IMG/VR virus record: IMGVR_UViG_3300043313_000488
Location: 1-42,629 of that record
From: a virus
Direction: 5' to 3' (one strand)
Length of the DNA stretch: 42,629 nucleotides
The notes beneath the pieces are model-generated. The model saw only the letters and a list, made by a program, of their open reading frames with translations, searched no databases and was not told where the DNA came from. This document shows, piece after piece, positions 1 to 8,291 of this stretch. Position 1 is the first letter of the stretch; every line of letters begins with the position of its first letter. The position numbers and the translations under genes were made by a program.

Positions 1-69
1 CGCCAAGGCAAACAGGGCAAGGAAGTCCCGGCCGGCGGCTCGGAGTGGAGCATCAACGAGCCTCCCGGC
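1..69. repeat. Terminal direct repeat, copy 1 (circular overlap)
   Basis: These 69 bases are identical to 42561-42629. They lie inside a reading frame that continues without interruption from the right end into the left end. A biological terminal repeat would not be expected inside a virion gene, so this is best read as the assembly overlap of a circular or circularly permuted molecule. Confidence 0.95.
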
Positions 70-450
70 AGTCAGGTGATCCCGGAGGGCGCGGGCGAAG
101 GCTCGGGCGGCGGTCAGGTCAAGACGCTGCGGCTGGATTCGATCTCGCCCACCGAGACCCAGTTCGTGGAGGGCGTCGATACCGTACGCCTGACCGCGAC
201 CGGTGAAGGCTTCGACGACCAGTGCGTCATCGTGTTCGACAACGAGGATCAGGAGACCGAGTTCGTCAGCGAGACCGAGCTGACGGCGAGTGTGCCCTAC
301 GCCGACGACCCCGGTGAGGTCGACGTGCTGGTCTCCAAAGGCGACGAGGACAGTCAACCCCTCAAGTTCACGTTCAATGATACGGGCGGTTCGCGGAGTG
401 GCAATGACAAGCGCGAGCGTGAGAGCGACAAGTCGCGTCGCCGACGCTAG
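1..450 (+). CDS. IPT/Ig-like virion protein, C-terminal part (gene crosses the window junction)
   Basis: This is the continuation, in the same frame, of the gene starting at 42006; the joined product is about 334 aa. The segment first repeats the short motif SINEPPG already seen near the right end, then has a Gly/Ser linker. A domain of about 85 residues follows, starting near KTLRLDSISPTE, with the features of an IPT/TIG immunoglobulin-like fold (SISPTE at the start, GEGF, FVSETELTASVP). The tail is highly basic (RERESDKSRRRR). An IPT-like domain also ends the preceding gene (41345-41926), so the two look like duplicated modules. Such domains commonly decorate capsids or tails; a decoration or fibre-linked role is inferred. 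The next gene, the tailspike, starts 12 bases downstream. Confidence 0.85.
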   Translation, partial: RQGKQGKEVPAGGSEWSINEPPGSQVIPEGAGEGSGGGQVKTLRLDSISPTETQFVEGVDTVRLTATGEGFDDQCVIVFDNEDQETEFVSETELTASVPYADDPGEVDVLVSKGDEDSQPLKFTFNDTGGSRSGNDKRERESDKSRRRR

Positions 451-461
451 GGAGCACGACC

Positions 462-2408
462 ATGGGTTGGCCGGTTGTCGTCGTCGCCAAGGGCGGCATT
501 CCAGTTTCCGAGGCCGCGAACGGTCTCGGAACCCCGCTGTCGATCGCGGCCAACGGATACGGTACAGCCGTTACCGTAGTCGGCAGCGGCGGCCTTCCCG
601 TGCTCGGCAGTGGCGGTGGCGGAGCCGTCGCCCCCGGACTGCCGGTCACCATTTTCACGCAGGCTCCGGCCATCGCGGGAAGCGACGCCAACCCGAACGT
701 CAACTTCCGCACCATGTGCACTCTCGCGCAGGACATGCAGGGCGAGTTCAGGATCACGCTGCAGCCGGGAGCCAACCTGACCTGCATTGGCCTCGCGGCG
801 GGCGACCATGATGGTGGATTCTTCGCCAGCTCCAAGGTGCCGCTGGTGCTGGTGAAGTTCGCTGGCGCGGCAGGCTTCACCAATCAATCGACGCCGCAGG
901 TCTCCGACTGGACGCCGTCCGGCGCGCTGTCCACCATGAAGGCCGGCAACAAGTTCATCGTGTCGTTCATGACCGGACCGGCCGGACAGGGCCTTTGCGC
1001 CTACACCGCAGGCTCGACCAACTCGACGTGCCAGTGGCAGAGCGACGACGGCACCCTCTGGGACGATCAGACCATTGGCGGCTACAACGACATCGGAGCG
1101 TCGGTCTACGGCGTCGTCAAGGTCGAGACCCGCACGGCCGGCTCTGGCGGCGGCGGCAGTACCGAACCGCCGCCGGTGATAGTCGATAGCCTGATTCCGA
1201 TGAGCTTCAACGACCCGATGTTCACCGGTATGACCGAGCTGACGACCACAGTAACTCTTTTGGATGGGCAGAATCTGACGAGGACCAGTATTCAGGAGCG
1301 CAGTGGCCAGCCAACGCTGACGGTAGCCCCGACATCCGTCGTCACCTACTGTCGCATCAATTCCCGCGAGACTACGAGGATTGGCATCGCCAGCCCGGTG
1401 TTCGATCACTGCTACATGGAGGCGCTGGGCGAGCCGGGTGTCGGGGATCACGCCGATACCGTGCAGCACTTTGTCAGTACGGAGGAAGGCTCGCGCGAGA
1501 CTACCGTGACGTGGAAGAACTCCCACCTCGTCGGGCATCTGGTCGACGCTACCGCGACCTACTTCTGGGCCGACGACTGGGCCGGCAGGCTGGTGCTGGA
1601 GAACGTCATCATCAACGGCGGCCCGATCGGCTGCAAGTTCAACGCCGCACCGGACGCCTACACCTACATCGACTTCAAGAACGTGTTCTTCGTCGGGCCG
1701 TTCGGCAACGTGCCGATTCAGGACAACGCCAGCGGCAACAGCGCGTGGGTGATCGAGCGCTGGCAGAACGTCAAGATGGCGACCATCGTCGGCGGCGCGA
1801 TCGTCCCCGGCGTCGACGCGCCGCAGATGGTCTCGACGCCGCTGCCGACCAACCTCGTGACGCACTCCAGCGCGCTCGACCTGTGGACCGCGGCGGCCGT
1901 CACGGTGACGACGGGCATCGAGAAAGACCCGGTGTTCTGGGAGGCCGGTGCCGCCGATCGTTTCATTGAAACCGCGACTACCGCCGCACACGGCCTGACC
2001 TCGAACAGCATCAGCTTCACCAGCGGCACCGCCTACACCTTCTCGCTCTACGTCAAGAACGAGATCGCCGCCGCCAAGTTCTTGCAACTGGCGCTGCCGA
2101 CCGCCGCGTTCGGGGCCAATGCGTGGGGCAACTACGACATCAGCGCCATGACGGTGCAGACCAAAGGCTCGGCGGCGACCACTACCGTCAGGACGCCGAG
2201 GGTCGGCTCAATTCACGGCTGGTCGCGCGTCACCCTCACGGCCACGGCCACCGCCACGGCGGCGGGGACTGTGGCGATCTACGGGATTCCGGCCGGCACC
2301 TCGACGCGGGCCTTCTCGTATCTGGGAGCAGTCACCAACACCCGGCGGATCTGCAACGCGCAGGTCGAGACCGGGACGATCGACCGCCCTTACGTCAAAA
2401 CGCCATAA
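462..2408 (+). CDS. Tailspike-like protein: beta-helix plus carbohydrate-binding module
   Basis: The product is 648 aa; the ATG follows GGAG with 7-base spacing. Residues 1-60 form a repetitive module (VVVVAKGGIPVSEAANGLG type) often found at the N-terminus of alphaproteobacterial phage fibres. Residues about 60-240 are a beta-rich region closed by a GSGGGGS linker. Residues about 245-455 resemble a pectate-lyase-like right-handed beta-helix (IPMSFNDPMFTGMTE, ENVIINGGP, VFFVGPFGN). Residues about 465-648 resemble the CBM-like domain that ends many tail fibres (YTFSLYVKN, GWSRVTLTATA, AQVETG near the end). The beta-helix is clearly paralogous to the minus-strand protein at 21372-22268. Role: inferred adhesion to, or degradation of, host surface polysaccharide. 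I cannot identify catalytic residues. Its place ahead of the scaffold gene is unusual for a tailspike. Confidence 0.85.
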   Translation: MGWPVVVVAKGGIPVSEAANGLGTPLSIAANGYGTAVTVVGSGGLPVLGSGGGGAVAPGLPVTIFTQAPAIAGSDANPNVNFRTMCTLAQDMQGEFRITLQPGANLTCIGLAAGDHDGGFFASSKVPLVLVKFAGAAGFTNQSTPQVSDWTPSGALSTMKAGNKFIVSFMTGPAGQGLCAYTAGSTNSTCQWQSDDGTLWDDQTIGGYNDIGASVYGVVKVETRTAGSGGGGSTEPPPVIVDSLIPMSFNDPMFTGMTELTTTVTLLDGQNLTRTSIQERSGQPTLTVAPTSVVTYCRINSRETTRIGIASPVFDHCYMEALGEPGVGDHADTVQHFVSTEEGSRETTVTWKNSHLVGHLVDATATYFWADDWAGRLVLENVIINGGPIGCKFNAAPDAYTYIDFKNVFFVGPFGNVPIQDNASGNSAWVIERWQNVKMATIVGGAIVPGVDAPQMVSTPLPTNLVTHSSALDLWTAAAVTVTTGIEKDPVFWEAGAADRFIETATTAAHGLTSNSISFTSGTAYTFSLYVKNEIAAAKFLQLALPTAAFGANAWGNYDISAMTVQTKGSAATTTVRTPRVGSIHGWSRVTLTATATATAAGTVAIYGIPAGTSTRAFSYLGAVTNTRRICNAQVETGTIDRPYVKTP

Positions 2409-2413
2409 GTCAA

Positions 2414-2448
2414 CCGATTTGTACCGAGAGTTTCCGATTTGTACCGAG
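2414..2448. repeat. Two 15-bp direct repeats, 20-bp period
   Basis: CCGATTTGTACCGAG occurs at 2414-2428 and again at 2434-2448. The 20-bp period is close to two helical turns, as expected for paired protein-binding sites, but no binding protein can be named. It lies just after the tailspike stop codon. Confidence 0.7.
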
Positions 2449-2453
2449 CGGAT

Positions 2454-2473
2454 TAATCGAGGTTGCTCGATTA
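2454..2473. promoter_or_regulatory. Perfect 8-bp inverted repeat with 4-base loop
   Basis: TAATCGAG at 2454-2461, loop GTTG, then CTCGATTA at 2466-2473. No T-run follows on the plus strand, so it is not a standard intrinsic terminator. It could be an operator or an RNA hairpin at the end of the tailspike message. Confidence 0.55.
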
Positions 2474-2502
2474 TGGAAAAAGTCAAGTGGGCATCGTGGG
2501 CA

Positions 2503-2538
2503 TGCCCAAAACGCCCAAAATGCCCAAAACGCCCAAAG
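2503..2538. repeat. Four tandem 9-bp repeats
   Basis: Four consecutive units of (T/C)GCCCAAAA occupy 2503-2538, the last ending in G. They are preceded by the 10-bp palindrome GGGCATGCCC at 2498-2507. A small CCCCT-AATTA-AGGGG hairpin follows at 2561-2575. The segment 2409-2594 has no convincing gene. Confidence 0.75.
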
Positions 2539-2594
2539 TCTAAAGCGTCCGTTTAAATACCCCCTAATTAAGGGGACGAAAAAAGAGTCAGGAA

Positions 2595-2900
2595 ATGACC
2601 GTGAAACTGATCGAGGTCGAACCCGGCCGCTGGCGGGTCGACAAGCCGTGCCGCCTCGTGGCGCGCTCGGATCTCCCCCTTCCCCACGTCATCAGCGACC
2701 AGATGGAGCCGACCGAGCAGGTCGACGGCCGCTACTACACCTCCAAGCGCGCCTTCCGGGCGGTTGGCAGGTCGCTGGGCCTCACCGAGGTCGGCAACGA
2801 GCGATTCAAGCCCAAGTCACGCTCGACGGAACTGAAGGAGACGGCGGCCGCAAGGAAGGCCGCCATCCGGCAGGCCGTCATACGGACAAAGCGTCCGTAA
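2595..2900 (+). CDS. Small conserved phage protein upstream of scaffold
   Basis: The product is 101 aa with a basic C-terminus. The central segment (VISDQMEPTEQVDGRYYTSK, then AFRAVGRSLGLTEVGNE) matches, from memory, a small family usually found next to the scaffold or coat genes of short- and long-tailed phages. That family has the pattern ISDxMxP, YYxSKxxFR, GxxEVGNE. The function is unknown; an assembly role is inferred from location only. The ribosome-binding site is weak: AGGA sits nearly against the ATG. A palindromic hairpin (2881-2899) overlaps the final codons, which may link translation of this gene and the scaffold. Confidence 0.75.
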   Translation: MTVKLIEVEPGRWRVDKPCRLVARSDLPLPHVISDQMEPTEQVDGRYYTSKRAFRAVGRSLGLTEVGNERFKPKSRSTELKETAAARKAAIRQAVIRTKRP

Positions 2901-2944
2901 CCAGTCAGTAACTTTAAATCAAAAACAACGGACAAAAAGTCCGT
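2881..2944. repeat. Pair of near-identical ACGGAC...GTCCGT hairpins
   Basis: Hairpin 1 is TACGGAC / loop AAAGC / GTCCGTA at 2881-2899 and includes the stop codon of the preceding gene. Hairpin 2 is ACGGAC / loop AAAAA / GTCCGT at 2928-2944, just before the scaffold ribosome-binding site. The two 17-base units differ at two loop positions. A half copy, AAAGCGTCCGT, also occurs at 2542-2552, on the other side of the small gene. Confidence 0.75.
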
Positions 2945-2955
2945 GAGGAGACCCC

Positions 2956-4278
2956 ATGTCCGAGATTCCCGTCTCGCCCCCGCAGGGCGCAACGCCGCCC
3001 ACGCCAGCGCCCAGCTACCAGACCCCTACCCACGAAGTCCCGATCAACGAATCCCCTGTCGCAACCCCGCAGCCGGTCGGCTCGCAGGCCCCGGAGAAGC
3101 CGCCAGAGGCGCGCCACATGTCGCGCCGGGAATCCATCAGGGCCGCCTTCGAACGCGCCCAGAACCCGCAGAAGGCCAAAGCAGAGGCCGCCGCCAAGCC
3201 TGCCGCCAAGCCGGCCGAGGCCAAGAAGGGCCACAACAACCCTCCTGAGGAGATGGCGGACGAGGACAAGCTCGACCTCAAGAAACGCCCCGGCGACCAG
3301 CCGAGGGGCGAGCGCGGCCAGTTCGCGCCGAAGCAGTCAAGCGAGAACCGTGACCAGACCCCCCAGAATCTCGAGGGGGGGTCTCGCACCCCGCAGGATA
3401 AAATCGGAACCGGAGCAGAGCAGGGCCAAAGTGATCCTCGACAAAACGTCCGCGTCAACCCGTTGCCGGAAACCGCGCCCTACCGCGAACCGCTGCCGCG
3501 AATGTCGGATCGGGCGAGGGAGGAGTGGGCGGCGGCACCGGAATCCGTGCGCGGCGAAGTCCACCGGCTGGCGAAGGAGTACCAGTCCGCCTACGAGCAG
3601 TATCGCGGCGACCACGAGGCGATGCAGCCGATCCGCCACTTCCACGAGATGGCGAAGCAACACGGCACCACGCTCGACAAGGCTTTGACCAACTACGTCA
3701 GCATGGAACAGAAGCTGCGGCAGGACGTGGTCGGCGGCCTCGACATCATCGTCAACAATCTCGGCCTCAAGACCCCTGACGGGCAGCGTCTCGGCCTGCG
3801 CGATGTCGCCTACCACATCCTGAACCAGTCGCCCGAGCAGGCCAAACTCACCCAGCAACAGAACGCGACGCAGGCCGCCAGCCACCAGATCGGGGCGCTG
3901 CATCAGGAAGTTAGCGGCTTGAAAGATGCGCTGATGCAGATGCATAATGCGCAGAGGTACACCTACACCCGCTCGGCGGTCGATCAGTTCGCTGACTCAC
4001 ACCCGAGGTTCGACGAGGTGGCGGACCTGATCGAGGCCGAACTCGACAACGGCTTCGACCTGAATACGGCATACCAGCGAGCCTGCCTGCTACGGCCCGC
4101 AACCCACGCGGCTCAGACCCGCAACCCATCGGCTCAGACCCGGCAAGTTGATCGATCCATTTCCGGCTATCCCGCAGCAAGTTCTCCCTCAAACGGAGCG
4201 GCGAGGAAAAACGGCAAGGCGGTCGGTCGTCGCGAAGCGATCAGCAACGCCATCAGAAGCGTCAACGGTTCGCTTTAG
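2956..4278 (+). CDS. Scaffold-like capsid assembly protein
   Basis: The product is 440 aa, with AGGAG upstream of the ATG. Residues 1-150 are Pro/Ala/Lys-rich and look disordered, with a SRRESIRAAFERA helix and an Ala/Lys repeat. Residues about 175-350 are helical with likely coiled coil (YREPLPRMSDRAREEWAAAP, then a Gln-rich helix). The C-terminus is short and basic (GRREAISNAIRSVNGSL). A charged, low-complexity, helical protein directly before the coat gene is the usual picture for phage scaffolds. The basic C-terminal helix fits the coat-binding end of known scaffolds. The assignment rests on position and composition. Confidence 0.75.
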   Translation: MSEIPVSPPQGATPPTPAPSYQTPTHEVPINESPVATPQPVGSQAPEKPPEARHMSRRESIRAAFERAQNPQKAKAEAAAKPAAKPAEAKKGHNNPPEEMADEDKLDLKKRPGDQPRGERGQFAPKQSSENRDQTPQNLEGGSRTPQDKIGTGAEQGQSDPRQNVRVNPLPETAPYREPLPRMSDRAREEWAAAPESVRGEVHRLAKEYQSAYEQYRGDHEAMQPIRHFHEMAKQHGTTLDKALTNYVSMEQKLRQDVVGGLDIIVNNLGLKTPDGQRLGLRDVAYHILNQSPEQAKLTQQQNATQAASHQIGALHQEVSGLKDALMQMHNAQRYTYTRSAVDQFADSHPRFDEVADLIEAELDNGFDLNTAYQRACLLRPATHAAQTRNPSAQTRQVDRSISGYPAASSPSNGAARKNGKAVGRREAISNAIRSVNGSL

Positions 4279-4307
4279 AAATCTGACGTCAATGGAGAGC
4301 CGCAACA

Positions 4308-5330
4308 ATGGCCAATCTGACAACCAACGCCCAGTATCAGCAGATCCTGAGCATGTCGCTCGAATCTCGCTCCTCGACCTACATCGACCTCGTCTCCAAC
4401 AACAACGCGCTGCTCGCAGTCCTGAAACGTAAGGGCCTGTGGCAGACCTACAGTGGACCGCGAATCCGGCAAACCCTGCAGGTCAGCAAGCAGGTCGCGC
4501 AGTGGTATTCCGGATTCGATCAGCTATTGAATCCGGCGATCGACCTGTTCAACGACGCCTACTTCGAACCCAAGATGGTTGTGGTGCCCATCATCCTGTC
4601 GATGCAGGAGATCCTCAACAACGAGGGCGAGAACCAGCTCGAGGACGTGCTCGACAGCTACATGGAGGCCGCCGAACGCGCGCTGGAAGACGCGATGGAC
4701 GCCGGCCTCTACGGCGACGGCTCCGCCAACGGCGGCAAGCAGATCACCGGCCTCGCCACGGCGGTGCCGATCATCACCAATGCCGGCGTCTATGGCGGCT
4801 TCGATCGCGCCACGGCGACGATCTGGCAAACCAAGACTTACGACGCCAACTCGATGGTCCCGGCGCTCGGCACCCAAGTCAACGCCACCACCATCCGCCC
4901 GATGCTCAACTATATCATGACCAAGCAGTCACGCGGCCGCGACTACGCCGACCTGCTGCTGATGTCGCCCGAGCACTACGCGGCCTACGACGCCGCCACC
5001 GTGGCGATCCAGCGCCAGACCAATGAGACCTCGATGGGCAAGCTCGGCTTCTCGGCGCTGGAGTATATCGGCGGCGGCAAGCGCGCCGAGATCGTGCTCG
5101 ACGGCGGCATCGGCAGCAACATGCCGGCTAACACCACCTTCGGCCTCAACACAGATTCCTTGAGGGTGCGCTATCACCCCGGCCGCAACTTCGACAAGGT
5201 GTTCAAGGGCGACGGCATGATGCCGATCGACAAGGACGCTATTGCGCAGTTCATCGGCTGGATGGGTGAAATCACCATGACCAACCCGATGCTGAACTGG
5301 AGGTTCTACGACTCTAACCCTGCTGCTTAA
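4308..5330 (+). CDS. Major capsid protein
   Basis: The product is 340 aa, with GGAGAG before the ATG. The sequence has the look of an HK97-fold-type coat protein of podoviruses: an N-terminal helix (MANLTTNAQYQQILSMSLES), a long spine helix around residues 115-140 (LEDVLDSYMEAAERALEDAM), and the segment GLYGDGSANGGKQITGLATA. That Gly-rich stretch followed by GL is typical of coat proteins in this group. It lies directly after the scaffold, and a stable hairpin follows the stop codon. No cleaved N-terminal delta-domain is evident, which fits the separate scaffold gene. Confidence 0.9.
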   Translation: MANLTTNAQYQQILSMSLESRSSTYIDLVSNNNALLAVLKRKGLWQTYSGPRIRQTLQVSKQVAQWYSGFDQLLNPAIDLFNDAYFEPKMVVVPIILSMQEILNNEGENQLEDVLDSYMEAAERALEDAMDAGLYGDGSANGGKQITGLATAVPIITNAGVYGGFDRATATIWQTKTYDANSMVPALGTQVNATTIRPMLNYIMTKQSRGRDYADLLLMSPEHYAAYDAATVAIQRQTNETSMGKLGFSALEYIGGGKRAEIVLDGGIGSNMPANTTFGLNTDSLRVRYHPGRNFDKVFKGDGMMPIDKDAIAQFIGWMGEITMTNPMLNWRFYDSNPAA

Positions 5331-5353
5331 AAGACGGGGGTGAGGTGGCGAAG

Positions 5354-5382
5354 CCGGGGACTGTTACCGAGGCGGTCCCCGG
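5354..5382 (+). terminator. Hairpin after the coat gene (attenuator-like)
   Basis: CCGGGGAC at 5354-5361 pairs perfectly with GTCCCCGG at 5375-5382 across a 13-base loop. No U-tract follows, so it may act as an RNA 3' end stabiliser or partial attenuator rather than a full terminator. Its place right after the most highly expressed structural gene supports a role in setting expression of the genes downstream. Confidence 0.55.
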
Positions 5383-5412
5383 TCATCGCCCAATAAACTT
5401 TAAGGAGAGATC

Positions 5413-6138
5413 ATGCCGCAATACGGTCAGGCCACCGTCCACCCGGACGCATCGATTGTCGCCGTTTTCAAGCAGATGGCGTTCAAGAACGAAGCCAAGA
5501 GCGCCAAGGAAGGCCGCCAGATTTATGACGACTGGGAGGTGTGCGAGCTGCGCTATCCCGGATCAAGCAACGTTGGGGTCTATCCCGCCAACGCGGTGTC
5601 GCACTGGGACAAGAACCCGATCACCGGCGAGCAAATGCCGCTGACTTACGCCGAGCGGTTTCCCCACCAGTACAACCAGTTCAAGGCCCACGCCCAGCAG
5701 ACCAAGGAAGGGACGCCACTGGTTTTCATGACGTTCCTGACCGAGGCACGGCGCGCCGAGTTGCGCGCGCTCAACGTCTACACCGTCGAGGCCTTGGCGG
5801 CGATCGACGGCGCGGAGCTGAAGCGGCTGGGCCATAACGGTCGCGACCTCAAGAATCAGGCGATGGAGTTCATCAAGGATTCCGCGGTCAACTCCACCAA
5901 CACCAAACTGATCGCCGAACTGGAAGCGCTGCGCGCCCGCAACGCCATCCTCGAGGAAGACCTTGCCGCCAAGCCGGTCGCCAATCCCGACAGGGTGGAT
6001 GCCGAGTTCGACGGTATGAGTCTGGAGCAGTTGCGCGACTATATCGCCAGCAACACCGGGCAGGCTCCGCACGGCTCCAATACCCGCAAGACCTTGGTCC
6101 GCATGGCGCAGGAAGCTCGACCAAGTCAGGCGGCCTGA
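5413..6138 (+). CDS. Conserved phage protein downstream of coat, with helix-extended-loop-helix-like C-terminus
   Basis: The product is 241 aa, with AAGGAG upstream. The pattern TYAERFPHQYNQFK, TPLVFMTFLTEARRAELRAL and NVYTVEALAAIDGAELKRLG recalls a family regularly encoded after podovirus coat genes. The VEALAAIDGAELKRLG segment resembles a helix-hairpin-helix. Residues about 165-185 are helical. Residues about 200-235 (DGMSLEQLRDYIASNTG, then TRKTLVRMAQEA) look like a LEM/SAP/Rho-N type DNA- or protein-binding helical pair. A minor head protein is likely; the exact role is unknown. One base separates it from the adaptor gene. Confidence 0.75.
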   Translation: MPQYGQATVHPDASIVAVFKQMAFKNEAKSAKEGRQIYDDWEVCELRYPGSSNVGVYPANAVSHWDKNPITGEQMPLTYAERFPHQYNQFKAHAQQTKEGTPLVFMTFLTEARRAELRALNVYTVEALAAIDGAELKRLGHNGRDLKNQAMEFIKDSAVNSTNTKLIAELEALRARNAILEEDLAAKPVANPDRVDAEFDGMSLEQLRDYIASNTGQAPHGSNTRKTLVRMAQEARPSQAA

Positions 6139-6139
6139 G

Positions 6140-6835
6140 ATGTCGTTGTTGTCGGTAGTCAAGGATGTCTGCGCGGTCACCGGCATCCTGTTGCCGACAT
6201 CGGTGTTCAATAACAGCGTCGACAAGCGCACGATGTCGGAGATGGTGACGCTCGCCAACGAGATGGCGCAGCGCATTGCTTACGACAGCTCCGACTGGAC
6301 CTTCTTGCGCAAGGCCGCGACGATTGCGGGCGACGGCGTAACGTCGGCGTTCGACTTGCCTGCCGACTACAAGCGCCTGCTGCTGACGTCGAACCTGTGG
6401 CGCTCGACCTACCAGCAAGCGCCGATGCGGTTCATCTCCGACACCGACGAGTGGCTGCGGCGGCGGGCGCGGGTTTACAACGACGCTCATGGCGAGTGGA
6501 CGAACCTTGGCGGGCGGATTGAAGTCTGGCCGCCGCTGGCGAACGGCGAGAATGCGTTCTTCGCGTACCTCTCCAAGAATTGCGTGGCCTTGGCGGGCGG
6601 CGGCTACGGCGATTCGTTCACCGCCGACACCGACAGCTTCGCGCTCGACGAACGGCTCTTGAAGCTCGGCATGATCTGGCAATGGAAGAGCCAGAAGGGT
6701 TCGCCCTACGCCGAGGATCTCGGCACCTTCACCGACGCCATGGCCTACGCCATGGGAAAGGACCAGCCCGCGCCGATCATGATCAGCAGCCGTCCCGTAG
6801 ACACATGGGGGTATGCCGGTGGTTACGGGTGGTAG
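6140..6835 (+). CDS. Head-tail adaptor-like protein (gp4/gp11 type)
   Basis: The product is 231 aa. The N-terminal helical region (SVVKDVCAVTGI, MVTLANEMAQRIAYDSSDW) is followed by a beta-rich middle with FDLPADYKRLLLTSN and RIEVWPP. The C-terminal half has helices (LDERLLKLGMIWQWKSQKG). This pattern (RIAxxxxDWTFLRK, FxLPADYKRL, IWQWKxxKG) is typical of connectors bridging portal and tail hub in short-tailed phages. They are comparable in role to P22 gp4 or T7 gp11, though direct homology cannot be shown here. The stop overlaps the next start by 23 bases. Confidence 0.7.
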   Translation: MSLLSVVKDVCAVTGILLPTSVFNNSVDKRTMSEMVTLANEMAQRIAYDSSDWTFLRKAATIAGDGVTSAFDLPADYKRLLLTSNLWRSTYQQAPMRFISDTDEWLRRRARVYNDAHGEWTNLGGRIEVWPPLANGENAFFAYLSKNCVALAGGGYGDSFTADTDSFALDERLLKLGMIWQWKSQKGSPYAEDLGTFTDAMAYAMGKDQPAPIMISSRPVDTWGYAGGYGW

Positions 6836-8291
6836 TGGCGCATGGGTGCCGTCAGGCGCGGCCTTCAATGTCGCGATGGAAGGCCCGCAAGGCCAACCGG
6901 GGCCTCCCGGCCCTCCCGGCACAGGCCTGCCCGGTCCCCCCGGACCTCCGGGCGCTGATTCCACTGTCCCCGGCCCTCCGGGCGCGACCGGCCCTCCGGG
7001 GATCGGAATTCAAGGGCCACCCGGCGCGGATTCCACGGTGCCGGGTCCGCCGGGAGCGACAGGGCCTGCAGGACCAACAGGGCCTGCAGGAGCAGCCTCC
7101 ACAGTACCCGGTCCTCCCGGCCCTCAAGGAGAGCAGGGCGAACCCGGCATCGATGGCGGGACCGTGCTCGTTGCGGACACACCGCCTGTTGGCGCGCAAG
7201 ACAACGCGCTGTGGTGGGAGAGCGACAGCGGCCAACTGTATTTTCGCTACAACGACGGCAACTCGACGCAGTGGGTGAGCGCGGTCCCGACAATCGACGA
7301 GGCGGCGCTCAAGGCTTACGCCGACAACACCGCGAAGCTCTACAGTGGCAAGAACTACATCATCAACGGCGCGATGATGATCAGTCAGGAGAACGGTGCG
7401 ACGGCCGGATCGGCGATTTATTATTATGCAGTTGATCAGTTCATGCTGGCGTCCAGTAACGCCGGTACGCAAACTGCCCAGCAGGTCGCAAGCCCGACGC
7501 CGGGAGGATCACTCAATCGTTTGCGGGTCACCGCCACGGTGGCGGACGCCTCGGTGGGAGCGGGCGATTATTCTCAAATCGTTCAGCACATCGAGGGGCT
7601 GCGCTGCGCCGATCTACGCTTCGGATCTTCTGCTGCGAAAACCATTACGGTGCAATTCGGCGTCAAGGCCCCTGCGGGCACCTACTGCGTAACGGTTCAG
7701 AACGTCGCGGGAAATCGCAGTTACGTTGCCGAATACACAATCTCGGCAGGTGAAGCCAACACCGACACGGTCAAGAGAATGACAGTTCCGGGCGACATGG
7801 TCGGGACATGGGCCTCCGACAATACATCCTGCATTTCGATCCACTGGACGCTGATGGTGGGCACGACCTTCCAGCAGGCGGCAGGGTCGTGGGGCACGGT
7901 CCAATATGCGCTCGGCTCCCCCAACCAGTACAACTTCATGTCCGTCGCCAACAGCGTGTTCGAGTTGTTCGACGTCTCGCTCACCGAAGGCGCGGTCGCG
8001 CCGCCGTTCAAGGTGCCGGATTACGCCAGCGAGCTGGCGGCGTGCAAGCGGTATTACACAAAAGATACCACCATTATTCAGGTCCCGGCGAGTGGCGTCA
8101 TGATCTCGTTGTACAACTTGAAAACAGAGATGCGAGCATCGCCTACTGTAGTGTTCAGTAATGTCACGTATACCCTTGCTTCCAGCCTAAATCTTAATTT
8201 CGGAGGGGTGCAAACACTTGGTTTACAACTAACGGCGTCATCCGCCAGCGGTTATGCGTCATTTACACTTGCAGCAAACGCGAGGCTCTGA
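6813..8291 (+). CDS. Tail fibre with collagen-like stalk (fibre A)
   Basis: The product is 492 aa. Residues about 24-112 are Gly-X-Y repeats rich in Pro (GPPGPPGADSTVPGPPGAT), giving a collagen-like triple-helical stalk. A fibre module follows (VGAQDNALWWESDSGQLYFR and QWVSAVPTIDEAA). Residues about 160-492 are a C-terminal receptor-binding-like domain beginning NYIINGAMMISQENG and ending LAANARL. That C-terminal domain is clearly paralogous to the one in fibre B (8571-9830), with INGxMxxSQE, IEGxRxAxLxxG, PGDxxGTWxxDNT, LxxCxRYxxx and a final ARL in common. Trimerisation and host binding are inferred from the family. The GXY repeats give repetitive DNA at about 6884-7155. The start lies inside the preceding gene. 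Confidence 0.85.
   Translation: MPVVTGGSGAWVPSGAAFNVAMEGPQGQPGPPGPPGTGLPGPPGPPGADSTVPGPPGATGPPGIGIQGPPGADSTVPGPPGATGPAGPTGPAGAASTVPGPPGPQGEQGEPGIDGGTVLVADTPPVGAQDNALWWESDSGQLYFRYNDGNSTQWVSAVPTIDEAALKAYADNTAKLYSGKNYIINGAMMISQENGATAGSAIYYYAVDQFMLASSNAGTQTAQQVASPTPGGSLNRLRVTATVADASVGAGDYSQIVQHIEGLRCADLRFGSSAAKTITVQFGVKAPAGTYCVTVQNVAGNRSYVAEYTISAGEANTDTVKRMTVPGDMVGTWASDNTSCISIHWTLMVGTTFQQAAGSWGTVQYALGSPNQYNFMSVANSVFELFDVSLTEGAVAPPFKVPDYASELAACKRYYTKDTTIIQVPASGVMISLYNLKTEMRASPTVVFSNVTYTLASSLNLNFGGVQTLGLQLTASSASGYASFTLAANARL

Noticed and set aside
1-69. 69-bp repeat as a true direct terminal repeat
   Set aside because: It lies in the middle of an uninterrupted gene and is short; assembly overlap of a circular molecule explains it better.
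447-2087. Long open frame (546 codons) antisense to the tailspike gene
   Set aside because: Composition is an Arg/Gly/Val/Ala-rich shadow of GC-rich coding DNA, with no motif; the plus-strand frame has clear domains.
6884-7155. Regular repeats read as a CRISPR or satellite array
   Set aside because: They are in-frame Gly-X-Y codons of the collagen-like fibre stalk.
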